Of a DNA stretch of 50,598 bases, positions 17,604 through 26,806 are shown in pieces. The stretch comes from SAR202 cluster bacterium Casp-Chloro-G2 (lineage in GTDB: Bacteria > Chloroflexota > Dehalococcoidia > Lucifugimonadales > UBA3495), in NCBI GenBank assembly GCA_002816575.1, contig MUCI01000056.1:1-50598 (forward strand), in the 5' to 3' direction. Every line of letters starts with the position of its first letter. The stretch's first letter is position 1. The notes under the pieces are model-generated. The model had not been told where the DNA came from. It made no database searches and saw only the letters and a program-made list of their open reading frames with translations. The translations under genes were made by a program, and so were the position numbers.

Positions 17604-18362
17604 ATGACACCAGAAAACAATAACGATCTTTTCATCGAGGAATACACCGCCGAGTTCGTCGGCCGCTGGGACGAGCTGATCGATTGGGACCGGCGCCGCC
17701 AGGCTGAGGGTGGGTTCTTCGAGCGGATACTCAAGGAGAACGGCGCGACGTCGGTACTGGACATCGCCTGCGGCACGGGCTATCACACGATTACGCTGCA
17801 ACTGAACGGCTTCGATGTCACCGGCTCTGACGGCTCCGCCAACATGGTCGCCAAGGCCAAGGAGAACGCCGAAATCTCCGGATTGCCGGGCCTACGCCTG
17901 CTCGAAGCTGAATGGACCTCCCTTTCGGCCACGTTCCCCGGCGAGAAGTTCGACGCCGTCGTCTGCCTGGGCAACGCCTTCACGCACCTGTTCGACGACG
18001 ACCAACGGCGGCTAGCTCTGAGCGAGATTCATGGCCTGCTGAACGAAGGTGGCGTGGCGGTGATCGACCACCGCAACTACGACACCATGCTGGACAAGGG
18101 CTTCTCCAGCAAGCACCAGTCCTACTACCTGGGCGAGACGGTGGACGTTAAGCCCGAGTCGGTCAGCGAGGAATTGGTCCGAATCCAATACTCCTACTCC
18201 GACGGGTCGGTGCACCACCTCACGTTGTGCCCCATCCGGCAGGAATACTTCAGCGGTCTGCTCCGCGAGACCGGTTTCCGCGACGTGGTCCGGTACGGAG
18301 ATTTTCAGGCTGATTACGGCTTGTACGAACCCGACTTCATCATACAGGTGGCGAAGAAGTAA
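17604..18362 (+). CDS. Class I SAM-dependent methyltransferase, glycine/sarcosine N-methyltransferase-like
   Basis: This 252-residue Rossmann methyltransferase has motif I VLDIACGTGYHT, DGSANMVAKAK and FDAVVCLGNAFTHLF. It also has VAVIDHRNYDTML; the DHRNYD signature is typical of glycine N-methyltransferase and bacterial glycine/sarcosine N-methyltransferases. The likely reaction is SAM-dependent N-methylation of glycine or a related amine. ATG 17604 follows AGGAG at a short spacing. It stands alone, with a strong terminator at 18496-18530. The substrate call is moderate; family and SAM binding are firm. Confidence 0.85.
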   Translation: MTPENNNDLFIEEYTAEFVGRWDELIDWDRRRQAEGGFFERILKENGATSVLDIACGTGYHTITLQLNGFDVTGSDGSANMVAKAKENAEISGLPGLRLLEAEWTSLSATFPGEKFDAVVCLGNAFTHLFDDDQRRLALSEIHGLLNEGGVAVIDHRNYDTMLDKGFSSKHQSYYLGETVDVKPESVSEELVRIQYSYSDGSVHHLTLCPIRQEYFSGLLRETGFRDVVRYGDFQADYGLYEPDFIIQVAKK

Positions 18363-18495
18363 CCGACGAAGCCAGAGTCACCTTCCGCACCATTAAAGTG
18401 GGAACCATCGCTCCCACGGACGGCGCCAGCATCGGCCCAGATGCCCGGGGACCAGGTCCGGCGCCGCCGACGGCTAGAACGGCCGGTTGAAACGA

Positions 18496-18530
18496 AACCA
18501 CCGGCCCTGGTTGTTACCGGGCCGGTGGTT
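18496..18530. terminator. Shared terminator between convergent genes
   Basis: A 12-bp perfect stem (AACCACCGGCCC against GGGCCGGTGGTT, 11-nt loop) lies between the methyltransferase gene (plus, ends 18362) and the E1 beta gene (minus, ends 18559). The minus-strand tail is T-rich (GGTTTCGTTTC). Confidence 0.7.
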
Positions 18531-18558
18531 CTGATGCCGATCATATTTGGCGCCGAGA

Positions 18559-19599
18559 CTACCGGTTCAACAGTTTCTTGACCGTTGTGATGACTCGCGT
18601 CTCGTTGGGCATGTACTCGTTCTCCATGGCCCGGCTGTAGGGCACCGGAGTGTGGGGCGCGGTCACCCGGGAAGGGGGTGCGTCCAGGTAATCGAACACT
18701 TCTTCCGCCACCCGCGAGCAGATCTCGGAGGCCATGCTGCAAACCGGGGTGTCCTCGTCCACGACGACCAACCGGTGGGTCCGTTGGACCGACGAGTTGA
18801 TGTGATCGTAATCGATGGGGGAGACGCTTAGCAGGTCAATCACTTCGCAGCTGATCCCCTCTTTGGCCAATTCCTCGGCGGCGGCGGTGGCGACCCAGGT
18901 CATCTTGGAGATGCCAACCAGGGTGACATCGCTTCCTTCCCTCACGGTCCGGGCTTTGCCGAGAGGCAGCACGTATGGTTCCTCAGGCACTGGGCCGGAG
19001 ATCCCGTACAGGCCCTTGTGCTCAAAGAAGACCACGGGGTCGTCATCGCGGATGCTTGCGGCCAGCAGGCCCTTGGCGGTGTAGGCGTCGGACGGCGCCA
19101 CGCCCTTTAGGCCGGGGATGTGGCTGAAGATGGAGTAGTAGGACTCGGAGTGCTGGGCCGCAGCCCCGAACCCGGCGCCGATGCGGGTCATCATGGTGAA
19201 CGGCACCTTGACCTGGCCGCCGAACATGTAGCGCATCTTGGCGGCGTTGTTGACCAACTGGTCCATGCACACACCGATAAAGTCGATGAACATCAACTCG
19301 GCCACGGCCCGCAGTCCCGTGGACGATGCGCCGATCGCCGCTCCAATGAACGCGGCTTCTGACAAAGGCGTGTCCAACACCCGTTCTTTGCCGAATTGCT
19401 GTATCAGGCCCACGGTTGTCCGGAATGGTCCGCCCCAAGCGTCTTCTACGCCTTGGTCCTGACGGCCCGCGCCACCGGCGATTTCCTCGCCCATGATGAT
19501 CACGTTCTCGTCGCGTTCCATCTCCTGGCGAAGGCATTCGTTGATGGCCTCACGGAACTGGATCTCCCTAGTCCCGGTTGTCTGCATCGTCGTGGTCAT
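18559..19599 (-). CDS. 2-oxoacid (pyruvate/acetoin-type) dehydrogenase E1 component, beta subunit
   Basis: This 346-residue transketolase-like E1 beta subunit has REAINECLRQEMERDENVIIMGEEIA, the activator-site DTPLSEAAFIGAAIG, FIDFIGVCMDQ and the C-terminal swivel with DEDTPVCSMASEI. With the alpha subunit it decarboxylates a 2-oxo acid (or cleaves acetoin) on thiamine diphosphate. ATG 19599 follows AGGAG. It is 79 nt downstream of the alpha gene. No E2 or E3 gene is present in the window, so the exact complex cannot be named. Confidence 0.93.
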   Translation of the reverse strand: MTTTMQTTGTREIQFREAINECLRQEMERDENVIIMGEEIAGGAGRQDQGVEDAWGGPFRTTVGLIQQFGKERVLDTPLSEAAFIGAAIGASSTGLRAVAELMFIDFIGVCMDQLVNNAAKMRYMFGGQVKVPFTMMTRIGAGFGAAAQHSESYYSIFSHIPGLKGVAPSDAYTAKGLLAASIRDDDPVVFFEHKGLYGISGPVPEEPYVLPLGKARTVREGSDVTLVGISKMTWVATAAAEELAKEGISCEVIDLLSVSPIDYDHINSSVQRTHRLVVVDEDTPVCSMASEICSRVAEEVFDYLDAPPSRVTAPHTPVPYSRAMENEYMPNETRVITTVKKLLNR

Positions 19600-19678
19600 C
19601 TTTGTCTCCTTGGCCGCCCGGGTCCGGGTATCTCCGAAGCTGGGCGTTGGTTGGTTGAGATGCTGGTGGCGCTGAGGG

Positions 19679-20686
19679 CTAGACCGCCATGTTTACGCCG
19701 CGTTTCATCATTTCCTTGGGGTAATCAACATACACGTCGTCATACAGTTCCACCGGCTGAGGCAGAGGGCTTGCGTCGGCGAACTTCACCGCCTCTTCCA
19801 TGAGGGCTTCGGCGTCCGCGTCCATCTGGTCCAGTTCTTCGGCCGTGATGTCGCCTTGGGGGATGATCGTGTTTCGGAAGTGCATCAAGGGGTCACGAGC
19901 GCGCCAGTGGTCCTCCTCTTCCTTGGAGCGGTAGGTTAGAGGATTGTCGAACACCGTGTGGCCGTAGTACCGGTAGGTGGCGCACTCGATCAAGCTCGGG
20001 CCGTCGCCTGCCCTGCTCCTGGCCACCGCTTGGGCCGTCGCGTCGTACACGGCGAAGACGTCCATGCCGTCCACGTGTATCCCGGGCATGTCGTATCCCG
20101 CTGCCCGGTCGGCCACGTGGGTGGTGGACACACCGTACTCGCTGGGAGTCGACATGGCGTAGCCGTTGTTCTCGCAGAGAAAGATTACCGGCAGCTTCCA
20201 GATCGAGGCCAAGTTCATGGACTCGTGAAGCACGCCCTGGCTGGATGCCCCGTCGCCGAAAAAGGCCACTGCCACCCGGTTAAGCTTCTTTACCTTGGAG
20301 GTCAAGGCCGCGCCCAGGGCCAAAGGTATGCTGGCTCCCACGACGCCGTTGGTGCCCAACATGCCCTTGCTCATGTCTGAGATGTGCATGGACCCGCCCT
20401 TGCCCTTGTTGGGGCCGGTGGAGCGGCCGAAGAGCTCGGCCATCATCAGCTTGGGGTCGACGCCCTTGGCGATGCAGTGGCCATGGCCACGGTGGGTGCT
20501 GCCGATATAGTCTTCGTTGGTGAGGTTGGCGCAGACTCCGGTGGCCACCGCCTCTTGCCCCGCGGAGGAATGGACCGAGGCCGACATGCCCCGCTGTCCC
20601 GTTTCCGGGATGCCCCGTTCCTCAAAATGGCGGATGGTCGTCATGGTTTTATAGAGATTGAGCAGACCAGCGCGGTCAAGATCCAT
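19679..20686 (-). CDS. 2-oxoacid (pyruvate/acetoin-type) dehydrogenase E1 component, alpha subunit
   Basis: This 335-residue thiamine-diphosphate-binding E1 alpha subunit shows the TPP motif from FFGDGASSQGVLHESMNLAS to CENNGYAMSTP, plus STHRGHGHCIAKG and the phosphorylation-loop-like YRYYGHTVFDNPLTYR. ATG 20686 follows a perfect AGGAGG; the longer open frame to 20749 lacks one. It belongs with the beta gene downstream, as the tail of a minus-strand cluster that includes sucCD. Confidence 0.93.
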   Translation of the reverse strand: MDLDRAGLLNLYKTMTTIRHFEERGIPETGQRGMSASVHSSAGQEAVATGVCANLTNEDYIGSTHRGHGHCIAKGVDPKLMMAELFGRSTGPNKGKGGSMHISDMSKGMLGTNGVVGASIPLALGAALTSKVKKLNRVAVAFFGDGASSQGVLHESMNLASIWKLPVIFLCENNGYAMSTPSEYGVSTTHVADRAAGYDMPGIHVDGMDVFAVYDATAQAVARSRAGDGPSLIECATYRYYGHTVFDNPLTYRSKEEEDHWRARDPLMHFRNTIIPQGDITAEELDQMDADAEALMEEAVKFADASPLPQPVELYDDVYVDYPKEMMKRGVNMAV

Positions 20687-20818
20687 GGTTCCTCCTATGC
20701 CGTGCCTGGAGATGCCTGGCAATCCGTGAGCGCCAAGTGGATTAGGCACAATACTAGCATGCCGCCGATGGTTGTCAATACGAACCAGGCATGGAGCAGA
20801 TGGAGGCGATGGAAGGGG

Positions 20819-21670
20819 TTATCCGGCGGCCCCAGTCACCGAAACTGCGTCGCCCTCGCCAGCTTCCAGCAGCAGCGCCGCGTTGCCGTTGGGCAGGGCA
20901 ATCTCCAGGTATCCGTGACTGCCCACCAGCGCTATCAGGCGTTCAGATCCGTGTCCCTTATCGCCCCGGGAAACTTCGTTAAAGGTGCCGCTGAGCCCGT
21001 TAATCGTCCGGCTTCTGATCCGCACCTCCACTTGTGCGCCTCTGGAGAAGTGTTCTGCTGGGATGTTGGTGATCAGGTTCCCGTAGGTGTCCCTGAAGAT
21101 GATCTCGCCTATGATCCGGCCGCCCTCCTTCGCCGGATATGGCATGGGCAGGAAGAAGAGACTGTCGATAACGTCGCCCAGGTCTTCAGGCGCAACGCCC
21201 AGGGAGAGGTGGGACGCTACCGGAGTGAACACGTCCCGGCCGTGGAAGGTCTGGCTAACCGGATGACGCCAGTACCTGGTGTCGGTGAGATGCACCGCGG
21301 TCAGCTCGGGTGGCAGTTTCACGAAGTTGGAAACCACTGGTGTGGAAGGCAGGTAGGCGGCCATCACCCCGCTGAGCAGGCCATTGTCGGGAGCCACGTA
21401 ACGGCCCCACGGCGTGGACAGCATCACTGGACGGCGTGGGGTGCCGACCCCGGGGTCGACGACCGCGACGTGGATGGCGTCTTGGGGGAAAAACCGGTTA
21501 TTGACACCCAGAACGAAGGAGCCATGGAGGATGTTCTGAGGCATGATCTGGTGGGTCAGGTCGATCATGCGAAGGTCCGGGTTGATGGCGAGCGCCACGC
21601 CCTTCATAACTCCGGCGTAGGCGTCGGATAAACCGAAGTCTGTGGTGAAGACCAGCAGTGGCGATGTCAT
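20819..21670 (-). CDS. SAM hydroxide adenosyltransferase (DUF62 / chlorinase-fluorinase fold)
   Basis: This 283-residue protein of the SAM hydrolase family has TTDFGLSDAYAGVMKG at the N-terminus, VVDPGVGTPRRPV, YVAPDNGLLS, RYWRHPVSQTFHGRDVFTP, and TYGNLITNIP in the C-terminal domain. Family members that keep the Asp-Arg-His set hydrolyse SAM to adenosine and methionine rather than halogenating it. It is 29 nt downstream of secG. Its start ATG 21670 has only a weak ribosome binding site, so it may depend on coupling. Confidence 0.9.
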   Translation of the reverse strand: MTSPLLVFTTDFGLSDAYAGVMKGVALAINPDLRMIDLTHQIMPQNILHGSFVLGVNNRFFPQDAIHVAVVDPGVGTPRRPVMLSTPWGRYVAPDNGLLSGVMAAYLPSTPVVSNFVKLPPELTAVHLTDTRYWRHPVSQTFHGRDVFTPVASHLSLGVAPEDLGDVIDSLFFLPMPYPAKEGGRIIGEIIFRDTYGNLITNIPAEHFSRGAQVEVRIRSRTINGLSGTFNEVSRGDKGHGSERLIALVGSHGYLEIALPNGNAALLLEAGEGDAVSVTGAAG

Positions 21671-21699
21671 GCCGGGATTCGGCGAGGGGCCGCTTCGGT

Positions 21700-21915
21700 C
21701 TAACCGACGCGGACGCTGATGATTGAGATTACTACGAAGGTCACCGCCAAGCCGACGGTGAACTGGAAGAGAGTCTTCTCCAGGCCGCGGCGCGTGCGGA
21801 TGGTTGAAGATGCCGAGCCGAAGAGCCCGCCGCCTCCCTCTTTGACCTGGGCCAGAATCACAACCACCAGCAATACGGACACCAGTAGTTGGATCACGTT
21901 CATGAAATCGCTCAT
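21700..21915 (-). CDS. secG: Preprotein translocase subunit SecG
   Basis: This 71-residue protein has two transmembrane helices (IQLLVSVLLVVVILAQV and FTVGLAVTFVVISIISV) separated by the SecG loop EGGGGLFGSASST. It associates with SecYE to help protein export. ATG 21915 has GAGG upstream. It lies 58 nt after gatB. Confidence 0.92.
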   Translation of the reverse strand: MSDFMNVIQLLVSVLLVVVILAQVKEGGGGLFGSASSTIRTRRGLEKTLFQFTVGLAVTFVVISIISVRVG

Positions 21916-21973
21916 GGGCTAACCTCGGCGGACCGCATCCGCCTGCTTAATAGTCCCCACCGGTCCGGGACTT

Positions 21974-23443
21974 TTATTTCCCCGCGTCTAAGGCCTCGAC
22001 CACCAGTTCGTTAACCAAGTCGGGCTTGGCCTGGCCTTTGGTGAGCTTCATCACCTGGCCCACCAGAAACTTGGCGGCGCTTTCCTTGCCGCTGTTGTAA
22101 TCGGCCACGGCCTGGGGGTTGGCTTGGATGGCTTGGCCAACCGCCGACTTGACCGCCGACGAATCGCTTATCTGAGTATAGCCCTTCTCCTGGATTATGT
22201 GTGAGGGAGAATCTCCGGAATCGAAGGATTCTTCCAGTACCGTCTTGGCCATGGACACGCTGACAGCGTCCTGGTCCACCAGGCTGATCAGCTCGGCCAG
22301 GTGCTCCGGGGATACCGGGGACTCGTTGATCTCAAGATTCTTTAGATTCAGCAACCTGGTCAGGTCGCCCAGTATCCAGTTGCTCACGTTCTTGGCGAAC
22401 CTGCCGCTCTCCGGCCCGCCAGATGACTTAAGGCTGTTGGTCTTCTCATAGAAATCGGCCATGGCCTTGGAGCCGGTCAGCAGCCGGGCATCGTACTCTG
22501 GCAGCCCGTATTGCTGGGTGAACCGGGTCAGCCGCTGGGCGGCTAATTCGGGGATCCGGGAACGGATCTCCTCGATCCAATCGCCTGCCACGACGAGGGG
22601 CGGCAGGTCGGGCTCGGGAAAGTAGCGGTAGTCGTGGGCCTCTTCCTTGCTGCGCTGGGAGTAAGTGACGCTGCGTTCCTCGGACCACCCGCGGGTCTCC
22701 TGGACCACCCGCTCGCCGGAGTCCAGGATCCTGCGCTGCCGCTCTTGTTCGTGGTTCAGGGCCATGAACACCGAGCGCAGGCTGTTCATGTTCTTGATCT
22801 CGGCCTTGGTGCCGTACGCTTCCTGGCCCACGGGCCGGAGGCTGATGTTGGCGTCGCAACGGAAGCTGCCGTCCTGGGCGTTGGCAGTGGAGACGCCCAG
22901 GTACTGGATGATTGAGTGCAGACTCGTCAGGTAGGCGCGGGCCTCCTCTGGAGTCCGCATGTCGGGATGGCTGACAACCTCCATGAGGGGCACACCAGAG
23001 CGGTTCACGTCCACCAGGCTGTGGGCGTCGGCTCCACCGTTCACGTGCTGGAGTTTGGAGACATCCTCCTCCAGGTGCACTCGCTCCACCCGCACTCTCC
23101 GGTCCTGGCCGTCGGCTGTGATATCCAGGTGGCCGTTCATGGCCAGGGGCATGTCGTACTGGGATATCTGATACCCCTTCATCAGGTCGGGGTAAGGGTA
23201 GTTCTTGCGGTCGAACTTGGTCAGGTTCGGAATATCACAGCCCAAGGCCAGTCCGGTCATGATGGTGAATTCGACGGCCTTCTTGTTGATCACGGGTAGT
23301 GCGCCGGGCAGCCCGAGGCATACCGGACAGACCCTGCTGTTGACCGGCGCGTTCTGATAGTCGGCCCGGCAAGAGCAGAACATCTTGCTCTGGGTCAGCA
23401 GTTGAACGTGGACCTCAAGTCCTATTACTGTTTCGTATTCCAT
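21974..23443 (-). CDS. gatB: Asp-tRNA(Asn)/Glu-tRNA(Gln) amidotransferase subunit B
   Basis: This 489-residue GatB contains YETVIGLEVHVQLLTQSKMFC and CPVCLGLPGALPVIN. It also has KFDRKNYPYPDLMKGYQISQ and a cradle domain (FRCDANISLRP). A YqeY-like C-terminal helical domain ends in VGQVMKLTKGQAKPDLVNELV. With GatA and GatC it amidates mischarged Glu-tRNA(Gln)/Asp-tRNA(Asn). gatA and gatC are not adjacent. Length is normal. Confidence 0.96.
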   Translation of the reverse strand: MEYETVIGLEVHVQLLTQSKMFCSCRADYQNAPVNSRVCPVCLGLPGALPVINKKAVEFTIMTGLALGCDIPNLTKFDRKNYPYPDLMKGYQISQYDMPLAMNGHLDITADGQDRRVRVERVHLEEDVSKLQHVNGGADAHSLVDVNRSGVPLMEVVSHPDMRTPEEARAYLTSLHSIIQYLGVSTANAQDGSFRCDANISLRPVGQEAYGTKAEIKNMNSLRSVFMALNHEQERQRRILDSGERVVQETRGWSEERSVTYSQRSKEEAHDYRYFPEPDLPPLVVAGDWIEEIRSRIPELAAQRLTRFTQQYGLPEYDARLLTGSKAMADFYEKTNSLKSSGGPESGRFAKNVSNWILGDLTRLLNLKNLEINESPVSPEHLAELISLVDQDAVSVSMAKTVLEESFDSGDSPSHIIQEKGYTQISDSSAVKSAVGQAIQANPQAVADYNSGKESAAKFLVGQVMKLTKGQAKPDLVNELVVEALDAGK

Positions 23444-23551
23444 GGCTTATCGGGATTATCGGGGGTTCGTTGGCGTGTCGAAATCAGGCGCGATGTGCGT
23501 CTGCGATCCAGTATATCAGGCGCATATTTTGGTAACAACGACGCCCGGCGG

Positions 23552-24445
23552 CTAGGAGCCTAGGCCGTTGCTCCGGAGCATCTCTTGCGCGGTGGTGCCG
23601 ATGTCGGCGGGGGTGGGGATGATCCAGGCGCCGGCGTCCTTGAGCGCGGCGATCTTGTACTCGGCGGTGGCGCTCACCCCGGTGATGATGGCTCCGGCGT
23701 GCCCCATACGCTTGCCGGACGGGGCGGAAGCACCCACCACCAGAGCGGCAATAGGCTTGCTGAAGTCAGATTTGATGAAGGCCGCGGCGTCTTGTTCCAT
23801 GGTCCCGCCGATCTCGCCGATCATGACCACGGCGTCGGTGCCGGGGTCGGCATCGAAGAGCGCCAGAACGTCGGCGAAATTGGTCCCGATGATCGGGTCG
23901 CCGCCGATGCCCACGCAGCTTGACTGGCCCAGCCCCAACGTCGTGAGCTGCCCCACGGCTTCGTAGGTTAGGGTGCCGCTGCGGGAGAGCACACCCACTC
24001 GGCCCGGCAGGTGGATGGCGCCGGGCATGATGCCTATCTTGCACTTGGCGCCAGGGTTGATCAGACCGGGGCAGTTGGGACCGATGAGCCGCGTTGGCCG
24101 GTCCCGTACATAACGGTAGACCTTGACCATGTCTTGCACCGGGATGCCCTCGGTGATGCAGGCGATCAAGGGTATGCCCGCGTCGGCGGACTCGGTGATC
24201 GCGTCGGGCGCGAATGGCGGCGGCACGAAGATCAGCGACATATTGGCTTGGGTCTGGGCCACGGCTTCCTCGACCGAGTCGAACACTGGAACAGTGTCCT
24301 CAAACATGGTCCCGCCCCGCCCAGGGGTCACTCCGGCAACCACGTTGGTCCCGTAGGCCATGCAGGCCCGAGCGTGAAAGCTGCCCTCCCGTCCGGTTAT
24401 GCCCTGCACCAATACCCGTGTGTTTTCGTCGACCAATACGCCCAT
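23552..24445 (-). CDS. sucD: Succinate-CoA ligase subunit alpha
   Basis: This 297-residue alpha subunit of succinyl-CoA synthetase has an N-terminal CoA-binding Rossmann domain ([31 protein letters not shown]) and [17 protein letters not shown]. The phosphohistidine loop is in [12 protein letters not shown]. It catalyses substrate-level phosphorylation in the TCA cycle. It starts 39 nt after sucC ends. Confidence 0.96.
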   Translation of the reverse strand: MGVLVDENTRVLVQGITGREGSFHARACMAYGTNVVAGVTPGRGGTMFEDTVPVFDSVEEAVAQTQANMSLIFVPPPFAPDAITESADAGIPLIACITEGIPVQDMVKVYRYVRDRPTRLIGPNCPGLINPGAKCKIGIMPGAIHLPGRVGVLSRSGTLTYEAVGQLTTLGLGQSSCVGIGGDPIIGTNFADVLALFDADPGTDAVVMIGEIGGTMEQDAAAFIKSDFSKPIAALVVGASAPSGKRMGHAGAIITGVSATAEYKIAALKDAGAWIIPTPADIGTTAQEMLRSNGLGS

Positions 24446-24484
24446 CAGGCTCTATCTCCAGCCCCAACCCGGCTCGATTCAGGA

Positions 24485-25642
24485 TTAAATATTCAGTTGC
24501 TTAATGGCGTCGGCGGCTTCGGTCAGCGTGTCGGCGAATACCACCGGCAGCCCCGAGGCGCCCAAGATCTCTTTGCCCTCGGCCACGTTGGTGCCCAGCA
24601 TCCTAACCACCAACGGGATGGTCGACCCGGTCTCCTTGTAGGCCAGCACGATGCCTTCGCCGGCGATGTCGCAGCGCAATATTCCGCCGAAGATGTTGAC
24701 CAGGACCCGCCGGACTTTCGCGTCGGAGAGAATGATCTTCACCGCGCTGGAGACTTTCTCTGGGGTGGCCCCACCGCCCACGTCCAGGAAGTTGGCGGGG
24801 GCCGCGCCGGCCGCGGTGGTCACGTCCAGGGTGGCCATTGCCAGGCCCGCCCCATTGACTAAGCACCCCACGTCGCCGTCCAGGTTTACATAAGCGATGT
24901 CCAGGTCGGCCGCCTGCGCTTCCAACGGGTCTTCCTGATTCACGTCCCGGTACACCATCAGGCCGGGGTGGCGGAACATGGCGTCGTCGTCCAGGTTGAT
25001 CTTGGCGTCCAGCGCCACGACCCGGTCGTCGCCGGTGACGATCAGCGGGTTGACCTCAACTAGGGAGCAGTCGTTCTCGACGAAGACCTGGTGCAGGGCG
25101 GTCAACACCTTGGCGGCGCTGCCGGCCACGGTGGGTCCCAGGCCCAACCGGCGCACCAACCGCCTGGTCTGAAAGGGCATCAGCCCAAGCAATGGGTCCA
25201 CCGGCTCGGTGTGGATGTCTTCGGGGTTATTGGCGGCGACCTCTTCAATGTCCATGCCGCCTTGAGTGCTGACCAGAAGGACGGGGCCCCGGTGGCCGCG
25301 GTCGATGGTCAATGCAACGTAGAGTTCATTCTTGATGTCGGCCAGTTCTTCGATGAGGAGCTTTTCCACCGGCGCTCCCTCGGGTCCCGTCTGCGGCGTG
25401 ACCAGGGTTGAAGCTAGCATGCTCCGGGCGGCCTCTTCGGCCTCCTCCGGGCTGCGGACCAGCTTCACCCCTCCCGATTTGCCCCGGCCGCCGGCGTGGA
25501 TCTGGGCTTTAACCACTGATCGGCCGCCCAGTTCTTGCGTCGCCGCCTTGGCCTCGGCCGGGGTGGTGGCGACTATGCCCCGAGGCACCGGAATGCCGTA
25601 GCGGGCGAATACTTCTTTAGCTTGAAATTCGTGAATGTTCAT
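24485..25642 (-). CDS. sucC: ADP-forming succinate-CoA ligase subunit beta
   Basis: This 385-residue ATP-grasp subunit begins MNIHEFQAKEVFARYGIPVPRG and includes KAQIHAGGRGKSGGVK, EVNPLIVTGDDRVVALDAKI, VNGAGLAMATLD and NIFGGILRCDIAGEGI. ATG 25642 follows AAGGA. It heads the minus-strand run sucC-sucD-gatB-secG-SAM hydrolase-E1 alpha-E1 beta. Confidence 0.96.
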   Translation of the reverse strand: MNIHEFQAKEVFARYGIPVPRGIVATTPAEAKAATQELGGRSVVKAQIHAGGRGKSGGVKLVRSPEEAEEAARSMLASTLVTPQTGPEGAPVEKLLIEELADIKNELYVALTIDRGHRGPVLLVSTQGGMDIEEVAANNPEDIHTEPVDPLLGLMPFQTRRLVRRLGLGPTVAGSAAKVLTALHQVFVENDCSLVEVNPLIVTGDDRVVALDAKINLDDDAMFRHPGLMVYRDVNQEDPLEAQAADLDIAYVNLDGDVGCLVNGAGLAMATLDVTTAAGAAPANFLDVGGGATPEKVSSAVKIILSDAKVRRVLVNIFGGILRCDIAGEGIVLAYKETGSTIPLVVRMLGTNVAEGKEILGASGLPVVFADTLTEAADAIKQLNI

Positions 25643-25933
25643 CGTCGTCCTTGGTGGCGCAGACCTTTAGGTTTTGGGATCCAGGCCGGGAAAACAGGCG
25701 GGTAAACCAAGCTGGTAAACCAAACGGTAACGGGCCGTGCGCCAGGCGTTCGTAAAATGTAGGCGATTTTGCTGCGCCCGTCAACGCGCTTGCGCCCGTG
25801 TCCGGTGGACAAACCGGGCGCGCCGTACCATAATCCCGCGCAAATCTCAGCGTGGGTAACTCTGGCGAACGGTGGCCGGAGTTTACCGGCAAGAGAGTAC
25901 CAACCAAAGGATCCAAGATATTTAGGAGGAGCC

Positions 25934-26788
25934 ATGGTCCGCTACAACAAGGTTATTGAGTTATTGGAGCAGGACAAGCCGGTATTCTGTTCCGGCCTGG
26001 TCTGGAACGGCAACCTGGATGACATGACTTTTGTGGGCGACGCCGACTACGACATGGTCATCGTTGAGATGGAACACCAAGGTTTCAGCTTCAACGATCT
26101 GCGGACCATGCTCCAGTTCCTGATGAACCGCAAGAAAGTGGTAGGGAGCGGCTCGCTGCAAGCTGACCCGGCGCCCTTCGTTAGGGTGCCGCCAAATTTC
26201 AGGGAGCGGAACCAGTGGGTGCTGAAGCAGGCTCTGGACGCCGGCGTTTACGGGTTGGTCCTGCCCCACCTGAACAATGTGGATGACGCCCAGGCAGCGG
26301 TGGTCGCCGCCCGCTACCCGCAGGTGCCCGGCGTGGCCGATTTCGAGCCGCAGGGCGAGCGCGGCTGGTGGTACCGCATCGCTCCCCGCTATTGGGGCCT
26401 GACTCCCGCTGAGTACTACGACGCCGCCGATCTTTGGCCGTTGGACCCGGAGGGCAACATGCTCTTGGTCGGCATCATTGAGGAGCCGGACGGAGTGAAG
26501 AATGTGCGGGACATCCTGCGTGAGGTCAAGGGTATCGGCGCCATCTGGGCCGGCCCCGGCGATATGTCGGTGGCCATGGGGCACAAGGGAAACGCGAATC
26601 ACCCCGACGTGCAGGCCAACCTGCTAACGATACTGGACGCCTGCAAGGAATTTGGGGTGCCCTGCGCCACCGGCTGCACTGCCGAAGAGGTGCCGATGCG
26701 CCTGGAACAGGGCTTCCGGATAATAATAACGTCCCCCGAAAAGACCACTAGGGGTCTGGACGAGGGACGTCGTATCTCCGGTCGTTAG
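25934..26788 (+). CDS. HpcH/HpaI aldolase / citrate lyase family protein
   Basis: This 284-residue TIM-barrel protein has family marks VIVEMEHQGFSF, PFVRVP, ALDAGVYGLVLPHLNN, GIIEEPDGVKNV and WAGPGDMSVAMGHKGN. Members are class II, metal-dependent aldolases that cleave or form 2-keto-3-deoxy or 4-hydroxy-2-oxo acids. An extra segment around residues 138-170 (RGWWYRIAPRYWGLTPAEYY) is longer than in HpcH and suggests a distinct subgroup. ATG 25934 follows AGGAGG; longer frames upstream lack such a site. It is divergent from sucC and convergent with hflC. Confidence 0.9.
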   Translation: MVRYNKVIELLEQDKPVFCSGLVWNGNLDDMTFVGDADYDMVIVEMEHQGFSFNDLRTMLQFLMNRKKVVGSGSLQADPAPFVRVPPNFRERNQWVLKQALDAGVYGLVLPHLNNVDDAQAAVVAARYPQVPGVADFEPQGERGWWYRIAPRYWGLTPAEYYDAADLWPLDPEGNMLLVGIIEEPDGVKNVRDILREVKGIGAIWAGPGDMSVAMGHKGNANHPDVQANLLTILDACKEFGVPCATGCTAEEVPMRLEQGFRIIITSPEKTTRGLDEGRRISGR

Positions 26789-26806
26789 GGTCGCTGGAAC
26801 CCTGGG

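Noticed and set aside
25639-25935. Small genes between sucC and the aldolase on the minus strand
   Set aside because: Two overlapping frames with no ribosome binding site or protein-like pattern; the region is a divergent promoter region.
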